From an uncultured Eubacteriales bacterium (lineage in GTDB: Bacteria; Bacillota; Clostridia; Oscillospirales; Acutalibacteraceae): DNA of 64,000 bases. Of this stretch, positions 34,223 through 43,456 are shown one piece after another. How positions within the stretch are numbered: the stretch's first letter is position 1; every line of letters begins with the position of its first letter. The translations under genes were made by a program, and so were the position numbers. The stretch covers positions 91,431 through 155,430 of the forward strand of contig ONCP01000001.1 of NCBI GenBank assembly GCA_900316385.1, written 5' to 3'. Below the pieces are notes generated by a model. The model was not told where the DNA came from. It saw only the letters and a list, made by a program, of their open reading frames with translations, and did not search any database.

Positions 34223-35923
34223 ATGGACAATTTTAGCTTGATGTTCCCAGAAAACAAGTTAAGGGAACTTAACACGCTCACCGACGAGGCGCAAAACGAT
34301 CTTTCGCTTGACTTTATCCTTGACGCTCTCAGCGAGGACGCTTACGAAAGAAATCTTATTCGGAAAATTATGATTCAGATAACCGACGATGAGGAGATAA
34401 TCCGCTACCGTCGTGATGTTTTTGAGGACTTTCTGCGATTTCCCGATCTCCGAGAAGAGATGGGCGCGCTGCTCGAAAAACTGACCGACTTGCGCGAGAT
34501 CGAGCGTTTCCAGAAGGACAGCGAGGCTTCCGCGCTTTGGTCACTGATCAACAGACTTCGCGAGATCGACGAGTACGTAGCCTGCATTACGCGTATAAAG
34601 GAGATCCTCGAGAGCCTCGACATACGCTCCGAGGGTATGATCAGACTGCGTGAGATCGTCAGCGATATTTACGCGGCAAGCGGATTCCCCGAGCTCAAGA
34701 AGGACATCGACGAGACCTTTGAGAAAGCGCGAAAGCTTCGAAGTATCACTATCGGCGTCAACCTTGACAAGCTCCTCAGACCCAAGGACGCGGGGGTGCT
34801 CTCGCTTAACGACACCGAGTTTTCAAGCTCGGGATTGATGAAGCGCTTTATGCGCTTTGCAGACAGCAAGGACGACCTTCATCACGGTACAAACGTTGCG
34901 GATATAAAAAATTACCACCCTGCCAATCCCTCGATCTCAAAGGCAACGTTCGGCACCGTTCAGCTCGCGGCAAACCACAGTGTTCATATCGAGACCAATG
35001 ACATCACGGGCGCCGACCCGCTCTCGGACGCGCTGAAAAAGACCGTTACCAATATCCTGAAAAAGACAGTCAAGGACATCAAGTCCACACTCAAAAAGTA
35101 TGTCAATATCAGCGGCTACGCTTTGATCAACCTTACGCCCGAGATCATCTTCTATATTCGCTGGGCGGAGCTCACCGACAGGATCACGGCTCTCGGTATG
35201 CCGATGTGCAAGGCTGAGATCGGCGCGGCAGGCAGGAGAGAATTTTCTTTCAAAGAAATATATAATCTCAAGCTCGCGATCAAGAATCTCGCGGGCGAGG
35301 GGATAGACATCGTGACAAACGAGGTCGATTTTGACGAGGACAAGAGGATCTTCATTCTAACGGGACCGAACCGAGGAGGAAAGACGATTTTCACTCAAGC
35401 CGTCGGTCTGGCGGTGCTTATGGCGCAGTGGGGCGTGTATGTGCCCGCGTCAAAGGCGTTCGTATGTCCCTGCGACAATGTCTACACGCATTTTCCCGCC
35501 GACGAGAACAACACCGTTGACCTCGGACGTCTCGGCGAGGAAAGCAAGCGGCTTTCAGAGATTTTTGACGTCGCTACCTCGAAAAGCTTGCTTCTGCTCA
35601 ACGAGAGCCTCGCGACAACCAACGTCGCGGAGGGGCTTTTCATCGCGAAGGACGTTGTAAAGTCGATGATTTACCTTGGCGCGAGGGCGATCTTCAATAC
35701 ACATATGCACGAGCTCGCGCGCTGTCTTGAGGAGCTGAACCTCGAGGCAGGAGCAAAGAGCAGGGCTGTGAGTATGATCACGGGAGTTCACGACGGCAGA
35801 AGAAGCTTCAAGGTCAGTATCGCTCCGCCTCAGGGTGTGAGCTACGCAAAGGATATCGCGCTAAAGTACGGCGTGACATATGACATTATCAAAAACAGAA
35901 TTGACGAGAGAAAGGATGATTGA
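34223..35923 (+). CDS. MutS-like ATPase (MutS-related, lacking mismatch-recognition domain)
   Basis: 566 residues from ATG 34223, with GAGGA six bases upstream; an ATG three bases earlier is also possible. The N-terminal 340 residues are helical, like the MutS lever and clamp region. The MutS ATPase domain (about 345-560) has Walker A GPNRGGKTIFTQ, then NTVDLGRLGEESKRLSEI, then LLLLNESLATTN where the Walker B Asp is Asn, and TH at FNTHMHEL. There is no N-terminal mismatch-binding domain and no MutS2 Smr domain. DNA repair or recombination control is likely; the substrate is unknown. Confidence 0.86.
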   Translation: MDNFSLMFPENKLRELNTLTDEAQNDLSLDFILDALSEDAYERNLIRKIMIQITDDEEIIRYRRDVFEDFLRFPDLREEMGALLEKLTDLREIERFQKDSEASALWSLINRLREIDEYVACITRIKEILESLDIRSEGMIRLREIVSDIYAASGFPELKKDIDETFEKARKLRSITIGVNLDKLLRPKDAGVLSLNDTEFSSSGLMKRFMRFADSKDDLHHGTNVADIKNYHPANPSISKATFGTVQLAANHSVHIETNDITGADPLSDALKKTVTNILKKTVKDIKSTLKKYVNISGYALINLTPEIIFYIRWAELTDRITALGMPMCKAEIGAAGRREFSFKEIYNLKLAIKNLAGEGIDIVTNEVDFDEDKRIFILTGPNRGGKTIFTQAVGLAVLMAQWGVYVPASKAFVCPCDNVYTHFPADENNTVDLGRLGEESKRLSEIFDVATSKSLLLLNESLATTNVAEGLFIAKDVVKSMIYLGARAIFNTHMHELARCLEELNLEAGAKSRAVSMITGVHDGRRSFKVSIAPPQGVSYAKDIALKYGVTYDIIKNRIDERKDD

Positions 35924-35924
35924 T

Positions 35925-36380
35925 ATGTTGGAAATCGGAACACAGGCGCCTGAATTTACCCTGCCCGACCAGAACGGAGAGCCGAAATCGCTCAGCGATT
36001 ACAGGGGAAAGAAGGTCGTGCTTTACTTTTACCCGAAGGATATGACCTCGGGTTGTACAAAGCAGGCGTGCGCGTTCGGCGAGCTTTATCCGCAGTTTCT
36101 TGAGAAAGGCGCGGTCGTGCTCGGCGTAAGCAAGGATACGGTAGCCTCTCATAAACGATTTGAGGAAAAATACGGTCTGCCTTTTACATTACTTTCCGAT
36201 ACCGAGAAGAGTGTAATTCAGGCATATGACGTGTGGAAGGAAAAGAAGCTCTACGGCAAGGTGAGTATGGGAGTTGTACGCACTACATATTTGATCGATG
36301 AGAACGGCGTTATCGTCAAGGCTTTTGGAAAGGTCAAGGCTGCCGATAACCCTGCGCAAATGCTCGGAGAGCTGGAGTGA
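35925..36380 (+). CDS. bcp: Thioredoxin-dependent peroxiredoxin, BCP type
   Basis: 151 residues from ATG 35925, with AAAGGATGATT upstream. The peroxidatic Cys44 and resolving Cys49 lie in TSGCTKQACAF, the atypical two-Cys Bcp/PrxQ pattern. It reduces hydrogen and alkyl peroxides in the cytosol. It begins one base after the MutS-like stop, so the two are cotranscribed. Confidence 0.94.
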   Translation: MLEIGTQAPEFTLPDQNGEPKSLSDYRGKKVVLYFYPKDMTSGCTKQACAFGELYPQFLEKGAVVLGVSKDTVASHKRFEEKYGLPFTLLSDTEKSVIQAYDVWKEKKLYGKVSMGVVRTTYLIDENGVIVKAFGKVKAADNPAQMLGELE

Positions 36381-36428
36381 TCCGAAAAATATACTTTGAT
36401 GATTATAAAAATGAAAGGATGATAACTT

Positions 36429-37481
36429 ATGAAAAAGAAAAATCTTTTAAGCTTGCTTGTGTGTCTGTGTCTCGCTATGTCGGTTTTGCTTACATCCTGC
36501 GGCGCTGACTCGTCAAGCAAAACGGACGCAAAAGAGACAATTGCCACGACGACAACCGCGGTGGACGGTATTGATTATATGGCGCTTGTCAACAAAACTC
36601 ATCCGCTCCCCGATAACTGGGAAAAGAATCTTGAGACCGTTAAAATGACCAATTCCGTCGGTGATGAGGTAGAGACGGAAACGAAGGCGTATGACGCGTA
36701 CCTAAAGCTCAAAGAGGCGCTTGAGAAGGAGGACGTTTTCGTTGACCTCGACTCCGCGCGCAGAAGTGTTGCTGACCAGCAGAGGATCATGGACGAATTT
36801 ACCGAGGGATTTGGTGCCGATTATGCCGCTAAGACCGTCGCAAAGCCTGGATATTCCGAGCACCACACAGGTCTCGCGCTTGATTTGTATCTTATTATCG
36901 ACGGCAAGGATGTGACCGAGAACGAGGATATGGAGAAATACCCCGAGATTTGGGAGAAAATCCACGAAAAGCTCCCCGAATACGGTTTTATTCTGCGCTA
37001 TCTCAAGGATAAGGAGCATATCACGGGTTACGGATATGAGCCGTGGCACATCCGCTACCTTGACAACAAGGATATCGCCAAGGAAATCACTGACAAGGGA
37101 ATCACTCTTGAGGGCTATCTCAATACAGCCGACGAGGACGAGGTAGCGATAGATTACGGCAGCTCACAGCTTTACTCCGATGAGGATCTGAAAGAAGCGG
37201 TCATCCAGATCAAGTGCGAGTTCGCCTTCTGGCCTGAATGTAAGCTTGAAAGTATTCGCTACGCGGGCGACGAGGCTGTTACCGACAAGAACCTGAAATG
37301 GCTCAAGGAGGTTTCGGGTGATGATAAGCTCACACAGATCGCCGAGTTCCTTATGGATTTCCATACTCCTAAGAATACGGGTGATACGTCCCTTGAGTCC
37401 GATAAGGACTACAAGGACTACCAATGGTGGGTAGCCAAAACCGAGGACGACGGTTGGGAAATCGTTTCTAAGGGTTATTGA
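36429..37481 (+). CDS. VanY-type D-alanyl-D-alanine carboxypeptidase lipoprotein
   Basis: 350 residues. Lipoprotein signal with lipobox LLTSC (Cys24). Peptidase M15B domain (about 55-220) with zinc and catalytic residues in SEHHTGLALDLYL and EPWHIRYL. A unique C-terminal region of about 120 residues follows, ending near residue 350. It trims D-Ala from peptidoglycan stems outside the membrane. This is the last chromosomal gene before the island. A weak CCGAAAG/CCTTCGG hairpin and T-run follow at about 37513-37553. Confidence 0.92.
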   Translation: MKKKNLLSLLVCLCLAMSVLLTSCGADSSSKTDAKETIATTTTAVDGIDYMALVNKTHPLPDNWEKNLETVKMTNSVGDEVETETKAYDAYLKLKEALEKEDVFVDLDSARRSVADQQRIMDEFTEGFGADYAAKTVAKPGYSEHHTGLALDLYLIIDGKDVTENEDMEKYPEIWEKIHEKLPEYGFILRYLKDKEHITGYGYEPWHIRYLDNKDIAKEITDKGITLEGYLNTADEDEVAIDYGSSQLYSDEDLKEAVIQIKCEFAFWPECKLESIRYAGDEAVTDKNLKWLKEVSGDDKLTQIAEFLMDFHTPKNTGDTSLESDKDYKDYQWWVAKTEDDGWEIVSKGY

Positions 37482-37626
37482 TCACAGACGAATCAAATCT
37501 TTGAAAATCCGCGTCCGAAAGTCTTGAAACGGCCTTCGGCGCGGCTTTTTTACTTTGGATAAACGCAAAGCATAGTGACCTTGACTTTTTTTGATTGTTA
37601 ATATATAATTAATAGGCTGAATAATT

Positions 37627-37666
37627 CGGGGTGTAGCGCAGCTGGTAGCGCGCCTGCTTTGGGAGC
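37627..37666 (+). pseudogene. 5' half of split tRNA-Pro (TGG)
   Basis: Begins CGGGGTGTAGCGCAGCTGG, has a D-arm and the 5' anticodon stem CCTGC and loop TTTGGGA, and stops matching after GC at 37666. The missing rest is found at 62384-62419. Joined, the two give a normal 76-base tRNA-Pro(TGG): acceptor CGGGGTG/CACTCCG and anticodon stem CCTGC/GCAGG. The gene is interrupted by the island. Confidence 0.9.
37657..37666. other. attL core
   Basis: CTTTGGGAGC, identical to 62374-62383. It covers the anticodon loop of the target tRNA-Pro. Confidence 0.85.
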
Positions 37667-37771
37667 GTATACGGCTTTGGGGTTGTAGAGATTTTTAAAA
37701 TCCCCAAACTCCGCATTATACCTTGCTTTCGGGGATTTTCAGTTTCCTGATAATTCGGTCAAAAATCAGCT

Positions 37772-37790
37772 TTGACCACATAGCTGACCA
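37772..37790 (+). repeat. Possible integrase arm-type site, left end
   Basis: TTGACCACATAGCTGACCA matches 62240-62258 in 17 of 19 bases, in the same orientation. The two lie about 115 and 125 bases inside the left and right cores. Arm-site function is inferred. Confidence 0.45.
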
Positions 37791-37816
37791 CAACAGCAGA
37801 CAATTAAATAACTTTT

Positions 37817-37893
37817 CGAGGTGTAACTCAGTTTGGTAGAGTGCTTGGTTTGGGACCAAGATGCCGCAGGTTCAAGTCCTGTCACCTCGACCA
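37817..37893 (+). tRNA. Island-borne tRNA-Pro (anticodon TGG)
   Basis: 77 bases with encoded CCA. Acceptor CGAGGTG/CACCTCG, anticodon stem CTTGG/CCAAG around TTTGGGA (TGG anticodon), T-arm GCAGG-TTCAAGT-CCTGT. It differs clearly from the split chromosomal tRNA-Pro in stems but has the same anticodon and lies 150 bases inside the island. It probably restores tRNA-Pro(TGG) function after integration. Confidence 0.95.
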
Positions 37894-37896
37894 GTA

Positions 37897-37940
37897 TGAG
37901 TGTTCATAATGAATTTAAGTTATGGACACTCATTCTTCAA
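37897..37940 (+). terminator. Terminator of island tRNA-Pro
   Basis: ATGAGTGTTCATAA / TTATGGACACTCAT with loop TGAATTTAAG, followed by T-rich sequence. Confidence 0.75.
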
Positions 37941-38165
37941 TTTCTTATGATTTGTATGTAATGAGCAGGTTGCTGTGCCTGCTCACTTTCACTTATGCGA
38001 ACTTTGCTGTGGGAATATATTTCACATCTATGCCCTTTCGGGTATTGGCTATGTAGTTATCCTCGGTAGATTTCGGACAACTCTAAGAATCATACGAAAC
38101 AATACATCATTAGAACTATCAAGGTAATTTAAAAACACGCTGATAATAATTCAAACATGTATAAT
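37941..38165. other. Non-coding stretch in the island left end
   Basis: AT-rich, no gene with a ribosome binding site was seen on either strand. Confidence 0.5.
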
Positions 38166-38203
38166 TATCCCCCGATTATCAATTAATAGATAATCGGGGG
38201 ATA
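38166..38203. terminator. Hairpin downstream of the subtilase gene
   Basis: CCCCCGATTATC / GATAATCGGGGG with an eight-base loop; it would terminate the minus-strand ATPase-subtilase transcript ending at 38236. Confidence 0.8.
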
Positions 38204-38235
38204 AAAGTATATAGCAAACACGAGTCACAACAGTA

Positions 38236-40461
38236 TTAAAATTGAGAGTCATAACGCAATCTTAAAGTATTGATTGCACGATATCTGTTTAATGATGCGA
38301 TTTCACTGTATATATCTAAAGTGTTGCTAACATCTTCTATAGTGATCACCAGCGCATAAGGAACATCAACATTCTCTTCTTCCCATCGAGAAAACAATTC
38401 GAGCCAAACCTGCCAATCTCCAGCAACAAATGTTGAAAATAGTTTTGAAAATTGATGGCATATGTCCCATTTCTGACGTCCTTCTTTAAAATTTTGTTGA
38501 ACCGGTAAAAGGCGTCCATCAGGACTGTTTTTCTTTAGAGAGGCTCTAACATATGCGCCTAAATACTCTGTGCCTTTTGTTCTATCAACTGGTGGCATCG
38601 ACACGCAAGTCACAGAAACTTTTGCAACATTTCTTCCCACTTGCGCTGCCAGCACTTCGGGCATATATATTGTTACCCGCTCTTTGGTAGTCTTGTTAAG
38701 TGTTCCTGTTCTTACAAAAGTAACTTTTGAGGGTGAAGAGTATTTACTATCATCAACATTCGACAAACCTCTTCCATATAGATTGTGAGCGAAAGTAAGT
38801 TCATCATCTGTTATACTATCTTCATCCCATATCGGTTTCGCATTATGGTATAATAATGCCTTTGCCAATAATATATCTTGATTGGGCGTAATACTTAAGA
38901 TTTCAGCAAGATCGCCTGCAACGGCAGGTGCCGTAAAGCTTGTTCCTGCATCTGGAGTCAACTTACCGCTTTTGTCCAAAAGCAATGAGTATTTGTCTTC
39001 AGGAACAGATACTGATCCAGCAATATTTGTTATAGTTCCACCATATGCCGTTAAGTCGGGCTTCGAAAAGCCGTTAAAACCAGGTCCTCTGCGACTATAT
39101 GAGGCTATTTCGTTGATTGCTGATAAACTGTTGGAATGCGTTTCTCCAACTACTGACCCAACGGCAATAGATAGCATTGAATCTGCCGGCGCTGATATTC
39201 TAGAGTCATCGTCATCCAAAATATCTTCCAAACCTGTTTCTGTTTCCCATAGATTATGATTACCTACTGATACAACAAACTGGACATTCATTTTAAGCTG
39301 TAAAGCATCTAATTCATAACCTAATATACTCATTTCATCGCCTTCAATAGGCATTCTGGCATTTGATGATAAATTATAAATTCTTGATATCTCAGCAAAA
39401 GCAGTAACTGCAGCTTGTATCCTCTTTATGAAAATATTTACAGGCACGCTACCGTCTAAAATATTGCAATCAATGATACGAGCTCGGGGAACTACTTTGG
39501 TAGCGGGCAATTGATCACAAATATACTTAAAAGCCACTCTACTTGCGACTTTAGTTCCGTGTTCAGTATCACCTCCAACAGTTGTTCCATCGGTCCAATG
39601 ACGTAGCACTATGCTTTCTAATCCAGCTGGAAAATTAACTCCAGAATCTAGAACTGTTACAACCGGAAGACTGTCTGTTAAAACATCATCGTCAAGCTCT
39701 AAATCATTCAAATCAATTGTCCCCGCAGGCGTAGCATCTGCACTAAAAAAATCTGTCTCTTCTATTCTGTAAATTGCAACATCATTTTCATAATGTGAAA
39801 GTGTTGCAGAAGGAATGATTGCTCGTATTACTGGAGTATCATCCGACAATAGATAAGGTGTTTCCTGTACATTGCCTTCTAGATTAGCGATTTTACCTAT
39901 AAGCTTACTAATTGCACCTTCATAAGTTTGTGCATCTAGATTTGGGAGAAGCATGAGCTGAACATCAACACGAGAAGGTACAACCTCAGCGCATGTTCTT
40001 CGTTGTAAGGAGCTTGAATTCTTTTCGCTTCCAATATAAGGCTTAAAATCGGCAATATAATCAAAATAAGTTTTTCCGTTGCCCGATCGAGCATAATTGT
40101 CAACCCTATTTTTAAGTGACCGAAATTGAGTTTTTGTTGTCGCGACAATTGCTTTGTTTTCACTTTTTACAGCTTTTACCTGCATTCCTGTTGATGCAAA
40201 CAAGTCTTTTTTATCTTTTATTTTTTCTCCATCAGGAAGTTCTATTTTAAAAATCATCAAATTGGTATCGACAAGAGAACTATCATCGCTTACACTATCT
40301 ATAACTTCTTTAACTGCTTGCAGACTACGACTTAATTTCTGTCCATGTTCAGAAAATGAAATATTTCTAGGCGTAGTTCTTGCTGTTAATGTTTTGTCCA
40401 ATCTAATAACTTCTTCGTCAGGAATCCACAAGTGCTCTTTTCGTTCTTTATTCGTCATCAT
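38236..40461 (-). CDS. Subtilisin-like serine protease, IetS-like
   Basis: 741 residues, no signal peptide, so intracellular. The S8 triad is visible: Asp272 in VTVLDSGVN, His301 in DTEHGTKVAS, Ser508 in AGTSFTAPAVAG, with the oxyanion Asn401 in VSVGNHN. Long N- and C-terminal extensions (about 250 and 200 residues) surround the protease core. The start follows GGAGG by six bases and overlaps the upstream AAA ATPase gene by 14. An AAA ATPase plus subtilase pair is the layout of IetAS, reported as an antiphage and plasmid-incompatibility system. Assignment is by layout and motifs. Confidence 0.85.
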   Translation of the reverse strand: MMTNKERKEHLWIPDEEVIRLDKTLTARTTPRNISFSEHGQKLSRSLQAVKEVIDSVSDDSSLVDTNLMIFKIELPDGEKIKDKKDLFASTGMQVKAVKSENKAIVATTKTQFRSLKNRVDNYARSGNGKTYFDYIADFKPYIGSEKNSSSLQRRTCAEVVPSRVDVQLMLLPNLDAQTYEGAISKLIGKIANLEGNVQETPYLLSDDTPVIRAIIPSATLSHYENDVAIYRIEETDFFSADATPAGTIDLNDLELDDDVLTDSLPVVTVLDSGVNFPAGLESIVLRHWTDGTTVGGDTEHGTKVASRVAFKYICDQLPATKVVPRARIIDCNILDGSVPVNIFIKRIQAAVTAFAEISRIYNLSSNARMPIEGDEMSILGYELDALQLKMNVQFVVSVGNHNLWETETGLEDILDDDDSRISAPADSMLSIAVGSVVGETHSNSLSAINEIASYSRRGPGFNGFSKPDLTAYGGTITNIAGSVSVPEDKYSLLLDKSGKLTPDAGTSFTAPAVAGDLAEILSITPNQDILLAKALLYHNAKPIWDEDSITDDELTFAHNLYGRGLSNVDDSKYSSPSKVTFVRTGTLNKTTKERVTIYMPEVLAAQVGRNVAKVSVTCVSMPPVDRTKGTEYLGAYVRASLKKNSPDGRLLPVQQNFKEGRQKWDICHQFSKLFSTFVAGDWQVWLELFSRWEEENVDVPYALVITIEDVSNTLDIYSEIASLNRYRAINTLRLRYDSQF

Positions 40462-41599
40462 TCATGACCTCCTTTTTAAATCTATAATCTAAAGTGGATT
40501 TTGGTATTTTTGTTATTTCCTCAAGTGTTCTAAGGGATATTCCATTCTTTTTAAGTTTATACAAGGCTTTCATAAAATCGTCACTACATTCGCTAATAAA
40601 TAAAGTATTTTGTTGCAACCATATTTCTGCAATTTCTTTTTGTGAAATACTATTTCCAATACAGTTCAACACACAATACTTCGCTAATGATTGCAAAAAA
40701 CTTTGAAGTTCTGCTCCACTCATCCCATCGGATAAGATAACTAATGTTTTTAGATCAACAGTGTATTCGGGGAGAGTTTCTATAAAGTACTTTTCAATTA
40801 TTTGTTTTCTCTGCTCTGCGGTTGGAAGTTCAAGCAAAATCGAAGAATTAAAACGTCTCCATATTGCAGGATCCAATAAGTGATGATGATTTGTAGCAGC
40901 AACCAAAAACACATTTGCGGGCATGGAATCCATATTTTGCAATAGTGTGGTCACTACTCGTTTTAACTCACCCAGTTCATTAGAATCGTCTCTTTTTTTA
41001 GCAATGGCATCGAACTCATCCAAGAACAACATGATTCTTTTGTTTTTAACAAAATCAAAAATCTTTCTGATATTTGCACCAGTTTGTCCTAAATAAGAAG
41101 ACACTAGTCCATCCAATTTGACATACGCTACTGGAATTTTAAGTTCACCTGCCAAGGCATTTGCAGTCAATGTTTTGCCACATCCCGGAGGCCCGCAAAG
41201 CAATAATCTGTTAGCAGGAAATATCCCCTTTTCCATGAGTTTACCAAAAGACTTTTGTTCAGCAACTATTTGTTGTAATGCTAAAAATGTTTTTTCGGGT
41301 AAGGCAACATTATTAAAGGTTACTTTTGGAGTTAAAATTTCTAGCAAATCCAAAGTACTGTCTTTATCTTTAGGCATAGGAGAAACACTTTGGACATAAA
41401 AAGACATTTCTGATATAGGGCTATCTCCAAAATTTATAGGTCTTTTTTTTGATGAATAAGCATTTCGTAGCAACATTGCTGTGGATGAATTTCCTTTTTT
41501 ATCTTCATCATCCGCCAAAATATTTACTGCGTCTTTAAATGCGTCTTCGTTTCCTGAACTATGAGCTTGAATCAATTTAACAACTAATCTGGATTTCAT
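40448..41599 (-). CDS. AAA+ ATPase, IetA-like
   Basis: 383 residues. The AAA+ module (about 100-340) has Walker A GPPGCGKT (136-143), Walker B IMLFLDEFDA (189-198), sensor AATNHH and the arginine-finger region WRRF. The domain resembles FtsH/CDC48-type ATPases. First gene of the two-gene unit with the subtilase; the ATPase probably controls or feeds the protease. AGAGGTG precedes the ATG. A consensus promoter lies upstream (41641-41669). Confidence 0.88.
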   Translation of the reverse strand: MKSRLVVKLIQAHSSGNEDAFKDAVNILADDEDKKGNSSTAMLLRNAYSSKKRPINFGDSPISEMSFYVQSVSPMPKDKDSTLDLLEILTPKVTFNNVALPEKTFLALQQIVAEQKSFGKLMEKGIFPANRLLLCGPPGCGKTLTANALAGELKIPVAYVKLDGLVSSYLGQTGANIRKIFDFVKNKRIMLFLDEFDAIAKKRDDSNELGELKRVVTTLLQNMDSMPANVFLVAATNHHHLLDPAIWRRFNSSILLELPTAEQRKQIIEKYFIETLPEYTVDLKTLVILSDGMSGAELQSFLQSLAKYCVLNCIGNSISQKEIAEIWLQQNTLFISECSDDFMKALYKLKKNGISLRTLEEITKIPKSTLDYRFKKEVMNDDE

Positions 41600-41640
41600 A
41601 TTACACCTCTAATTTGGACATCGTCGTACATCTTGATTAA

Positions 41641-41669
41641 ATTATACGCAGTTTCGCCTGCTTTGTCAA
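41641..41669 (-). promoter_or_regulatory. Consensus sigma-A promoter for the IetAS-like operon
   Basis: Minus strand TTGACA (41664-41669), 17-base spacer, TATAAT (41641-41646). It is a perfect match to both hexamers and lies about 40 bases from the ATPase start. Confidence 0.85.
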
Positions 41670-41922
41670 GTGGGTTTTGGGACAAAGTTGGACAGTTGTT
41701 TTAAACATAATGTAACTCGTGCAATATGATTCTTTTTTGTTGCTAATAATGCCATTAGTTGCGAATTACGAATATATTTATAGTTTCTAAATCTCTGACA
41801 TAAAAATAATGTTTATATTTTATGTCCAATATGTACTTATGCAAAATGCCAATAGTTTTTTGCTTCTTAAAAATCCACCAATTTCTCATTCATTAAAAAC
41901 GAGAGGTGAATTTTTATGTGCA
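41670..41922. other. Non-coding AT-rich stretch
   Basis: No gene recognised between the IetAS-like promoter and island repeat copy A. Confidence 0.5.
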
Positions 41923-41955
41923 TTATCTTTGATTACAGCATATTGGATTTTGACA
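41923..41955 (+). repeat. Island dispersed repeat, copy A
   Basis: Contains ATCTTTGATTACAGC (41925-41939) followed by ATATTGGATTTTGACA. One of four same-orientation copies in the island (A 41923, B 45390, C 60448, D 61639). Confidence 0.8.
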
Positions 41956-42129
41956 ATTCTCGCAAAGTGCAACAAATGCTAAAACTCATCTCAAATTGAT
42001 CATCGGAGTCCATTTTCTTGATCACACTAAAAATTCCACAGATAGCGAAATTTGGTGTAACATGGTGTAAATAATTGCAATCTTCGTCAAAGTAGTGTAT
42101 GATATAAACGGAAGAAACTAAGGAGCAAA

Positions 42130-43398
42130 ATGATGACGAAGTTAATATTTTTAGAAGGCGTTTCGGGTGTTGGAAAGTCCACTATGGCGAAAAAACTGTG
42201 TGAGGATTTGCGTTCAGAAGGTAAAAACGCAAAGGTCTATGTTGAATTCGATTACACCAATCCGATTGATTTTTATTGTGTAGCTTACTACAGTGCAGAG
42301 GAATATGAAACGCTTTTTGCGGAATATCCGCAGCATGAAAAAACAATACAAACGAATACGGTTCACGCGGGGAACGCACGGTTGATTCATTATTTTAACG
42401 AGGATACACCCTTGTTTGAGGAACCATTACTATCCGAATTCATGGAAAGAGAGTTTTGTTATAATCCTCGAAATCCCGTATCATTTGAAGATTATTCCGA
42501 GGCGTATGTATCTGTCTGGAAGAATTTTGTTGCTTCGTTGAGTGGTGATGTGGATTTTATTATTTTTGACGGCTCACTATTGCATCATCCGATTAACGAT
42601 ATGATTCGTAATTACAGCGCGACAAAGGAGCAGGTACTTACGCATACCCAAAAGCTGCTTGATTCACTCGGCAAAACGGAATATGAGCTTTACTATTTGC
42701 AGACCGATGATATCGAGAAACAGTTGAAAACCGCGTATCATAATCGCGGTCAAAATACTCCCGATAACGCAGATATTTTATTTTGGGAGAACCGATATAC
42801 CTATGACCATTTTGTATTGTCTAATATTGACTGCAATTGTAGAGTTTATGATGTGACGGACAAATGGGACAAGATTGAAAGGGAAATTTTGAAAGAAATT
42901 ATGTTTGAGCAGTGGGATGCTTACGATTTCGATTTAAATAAAATAGAGGGCAAAACGCTGATACGCGGACAAGCGATCCCCGAGGGAATGTATCATTTGG
43001 TGTGCGATATTATTGTCCGACACACAGACGGCACCTATCTGCTGATGAAGAGAGATGAAAGAAAGCATTACGGTGGAATGTGGGAAGCTACAGCGGGCGG
43101 CTCCGCTTTGCAGGGAGAATCACCGCTTGCGTGTGCTATACGCGAGTTGCAAGAGGAAACAGGCATATGCGCTGTGAATCTGACCGAGGTCGGCAGAGTG
43201 GTCGGAAATTCCGAGCAGTCCTTTTATATTGAATATCTATGCGTTACAGACTGTGATAAAGACAGCATTATATTGCAGGACGGAGAAACTTCTGACTATA
43301 AGTGGGTGACGAAAGACGAACTGCTCAACATGAAAAAGAGTGAATTGGTAACAGACAGAATGCAAGCGTTTATTGCGGAATTGAATGATTCTGTTTGA
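42130..43398 (+). CDS. P-loop nucleotide kinase-like domain fused to a Nudix hydrolase
   Basis: 422 residues. N-terminal domain (1-270) begins KLIFLEGVSGVGKSTMA, a Walker A of the deoxynucleoside/thymidylate kinase type, with FIIFDGS as a likely Walker B-like strand. C-terminal Nudix domain (about 275-415) has a perfect Nudix box, GGSALQGE...RELQEETGI at about 332-355. Nudix enzymes hydrolyse nucleoside diphosphate-X compounds such as ADP-ribose or oxidised dNTPs. Promoter TTGCAA-17-TATGAT lies at 42075-42103. AAGGAG precedes two adjacent ATGs. The fusion suggests salvage or repair of a modified nucleotide. Confidence 0.85.
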   Translation: MMTKLIFLEGVSGVGKSTMAKKLCEDLRSEGKNAKVYVEFDYTNPIDFYCVAYYSAEEYETLFAEYPQHEKTIQTNTVHAGNARLIHYFNEDTPLFEEPLLSEFMEREFCYNPRNPVSFEDYSEAYVSVWKNFVASLSGDVDFIIFDGSLLHHPINDMIRNYSATKEQVLTHTQKLLDSLGKTEYELYYLQTDDIEKQLKTAYHNRGQNTPDNADILFWENRYTYDHFVLSNIDCNCRVYDVTDKWDKIEREILKEIMFEQWDAYDFDLNKIEGKTLIRGQAIPEGMYHLVCDIIVRHTDGTYLLMKRDERKHYGGMWEATAGGSALQGESPLACAIRELQEETGICAVNLTEVGRVVGNSEQSFYIEYLCVTDCDKDSIILQDGETSDYKWVTKDELLNMKKSELVTDRMQAFIAELNDSV

Positions 43399-43410
43399 AG
43401 GCAATAAACA

Positions 43411-43456
43411 GAAACCGCACAGGATAAGACTGTCAACCTTACCCCTGCGCGGTTTC
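43411..43456. terminator. Shared terminator-like inverted repeat
   Basis: GAAACCGCACAGG (43411-43423) pairs with CCTGCGCGGTTTC (43444-43456) across the convergent gene ends; it overlaps the HD gene stop. Confidence 0.65.
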
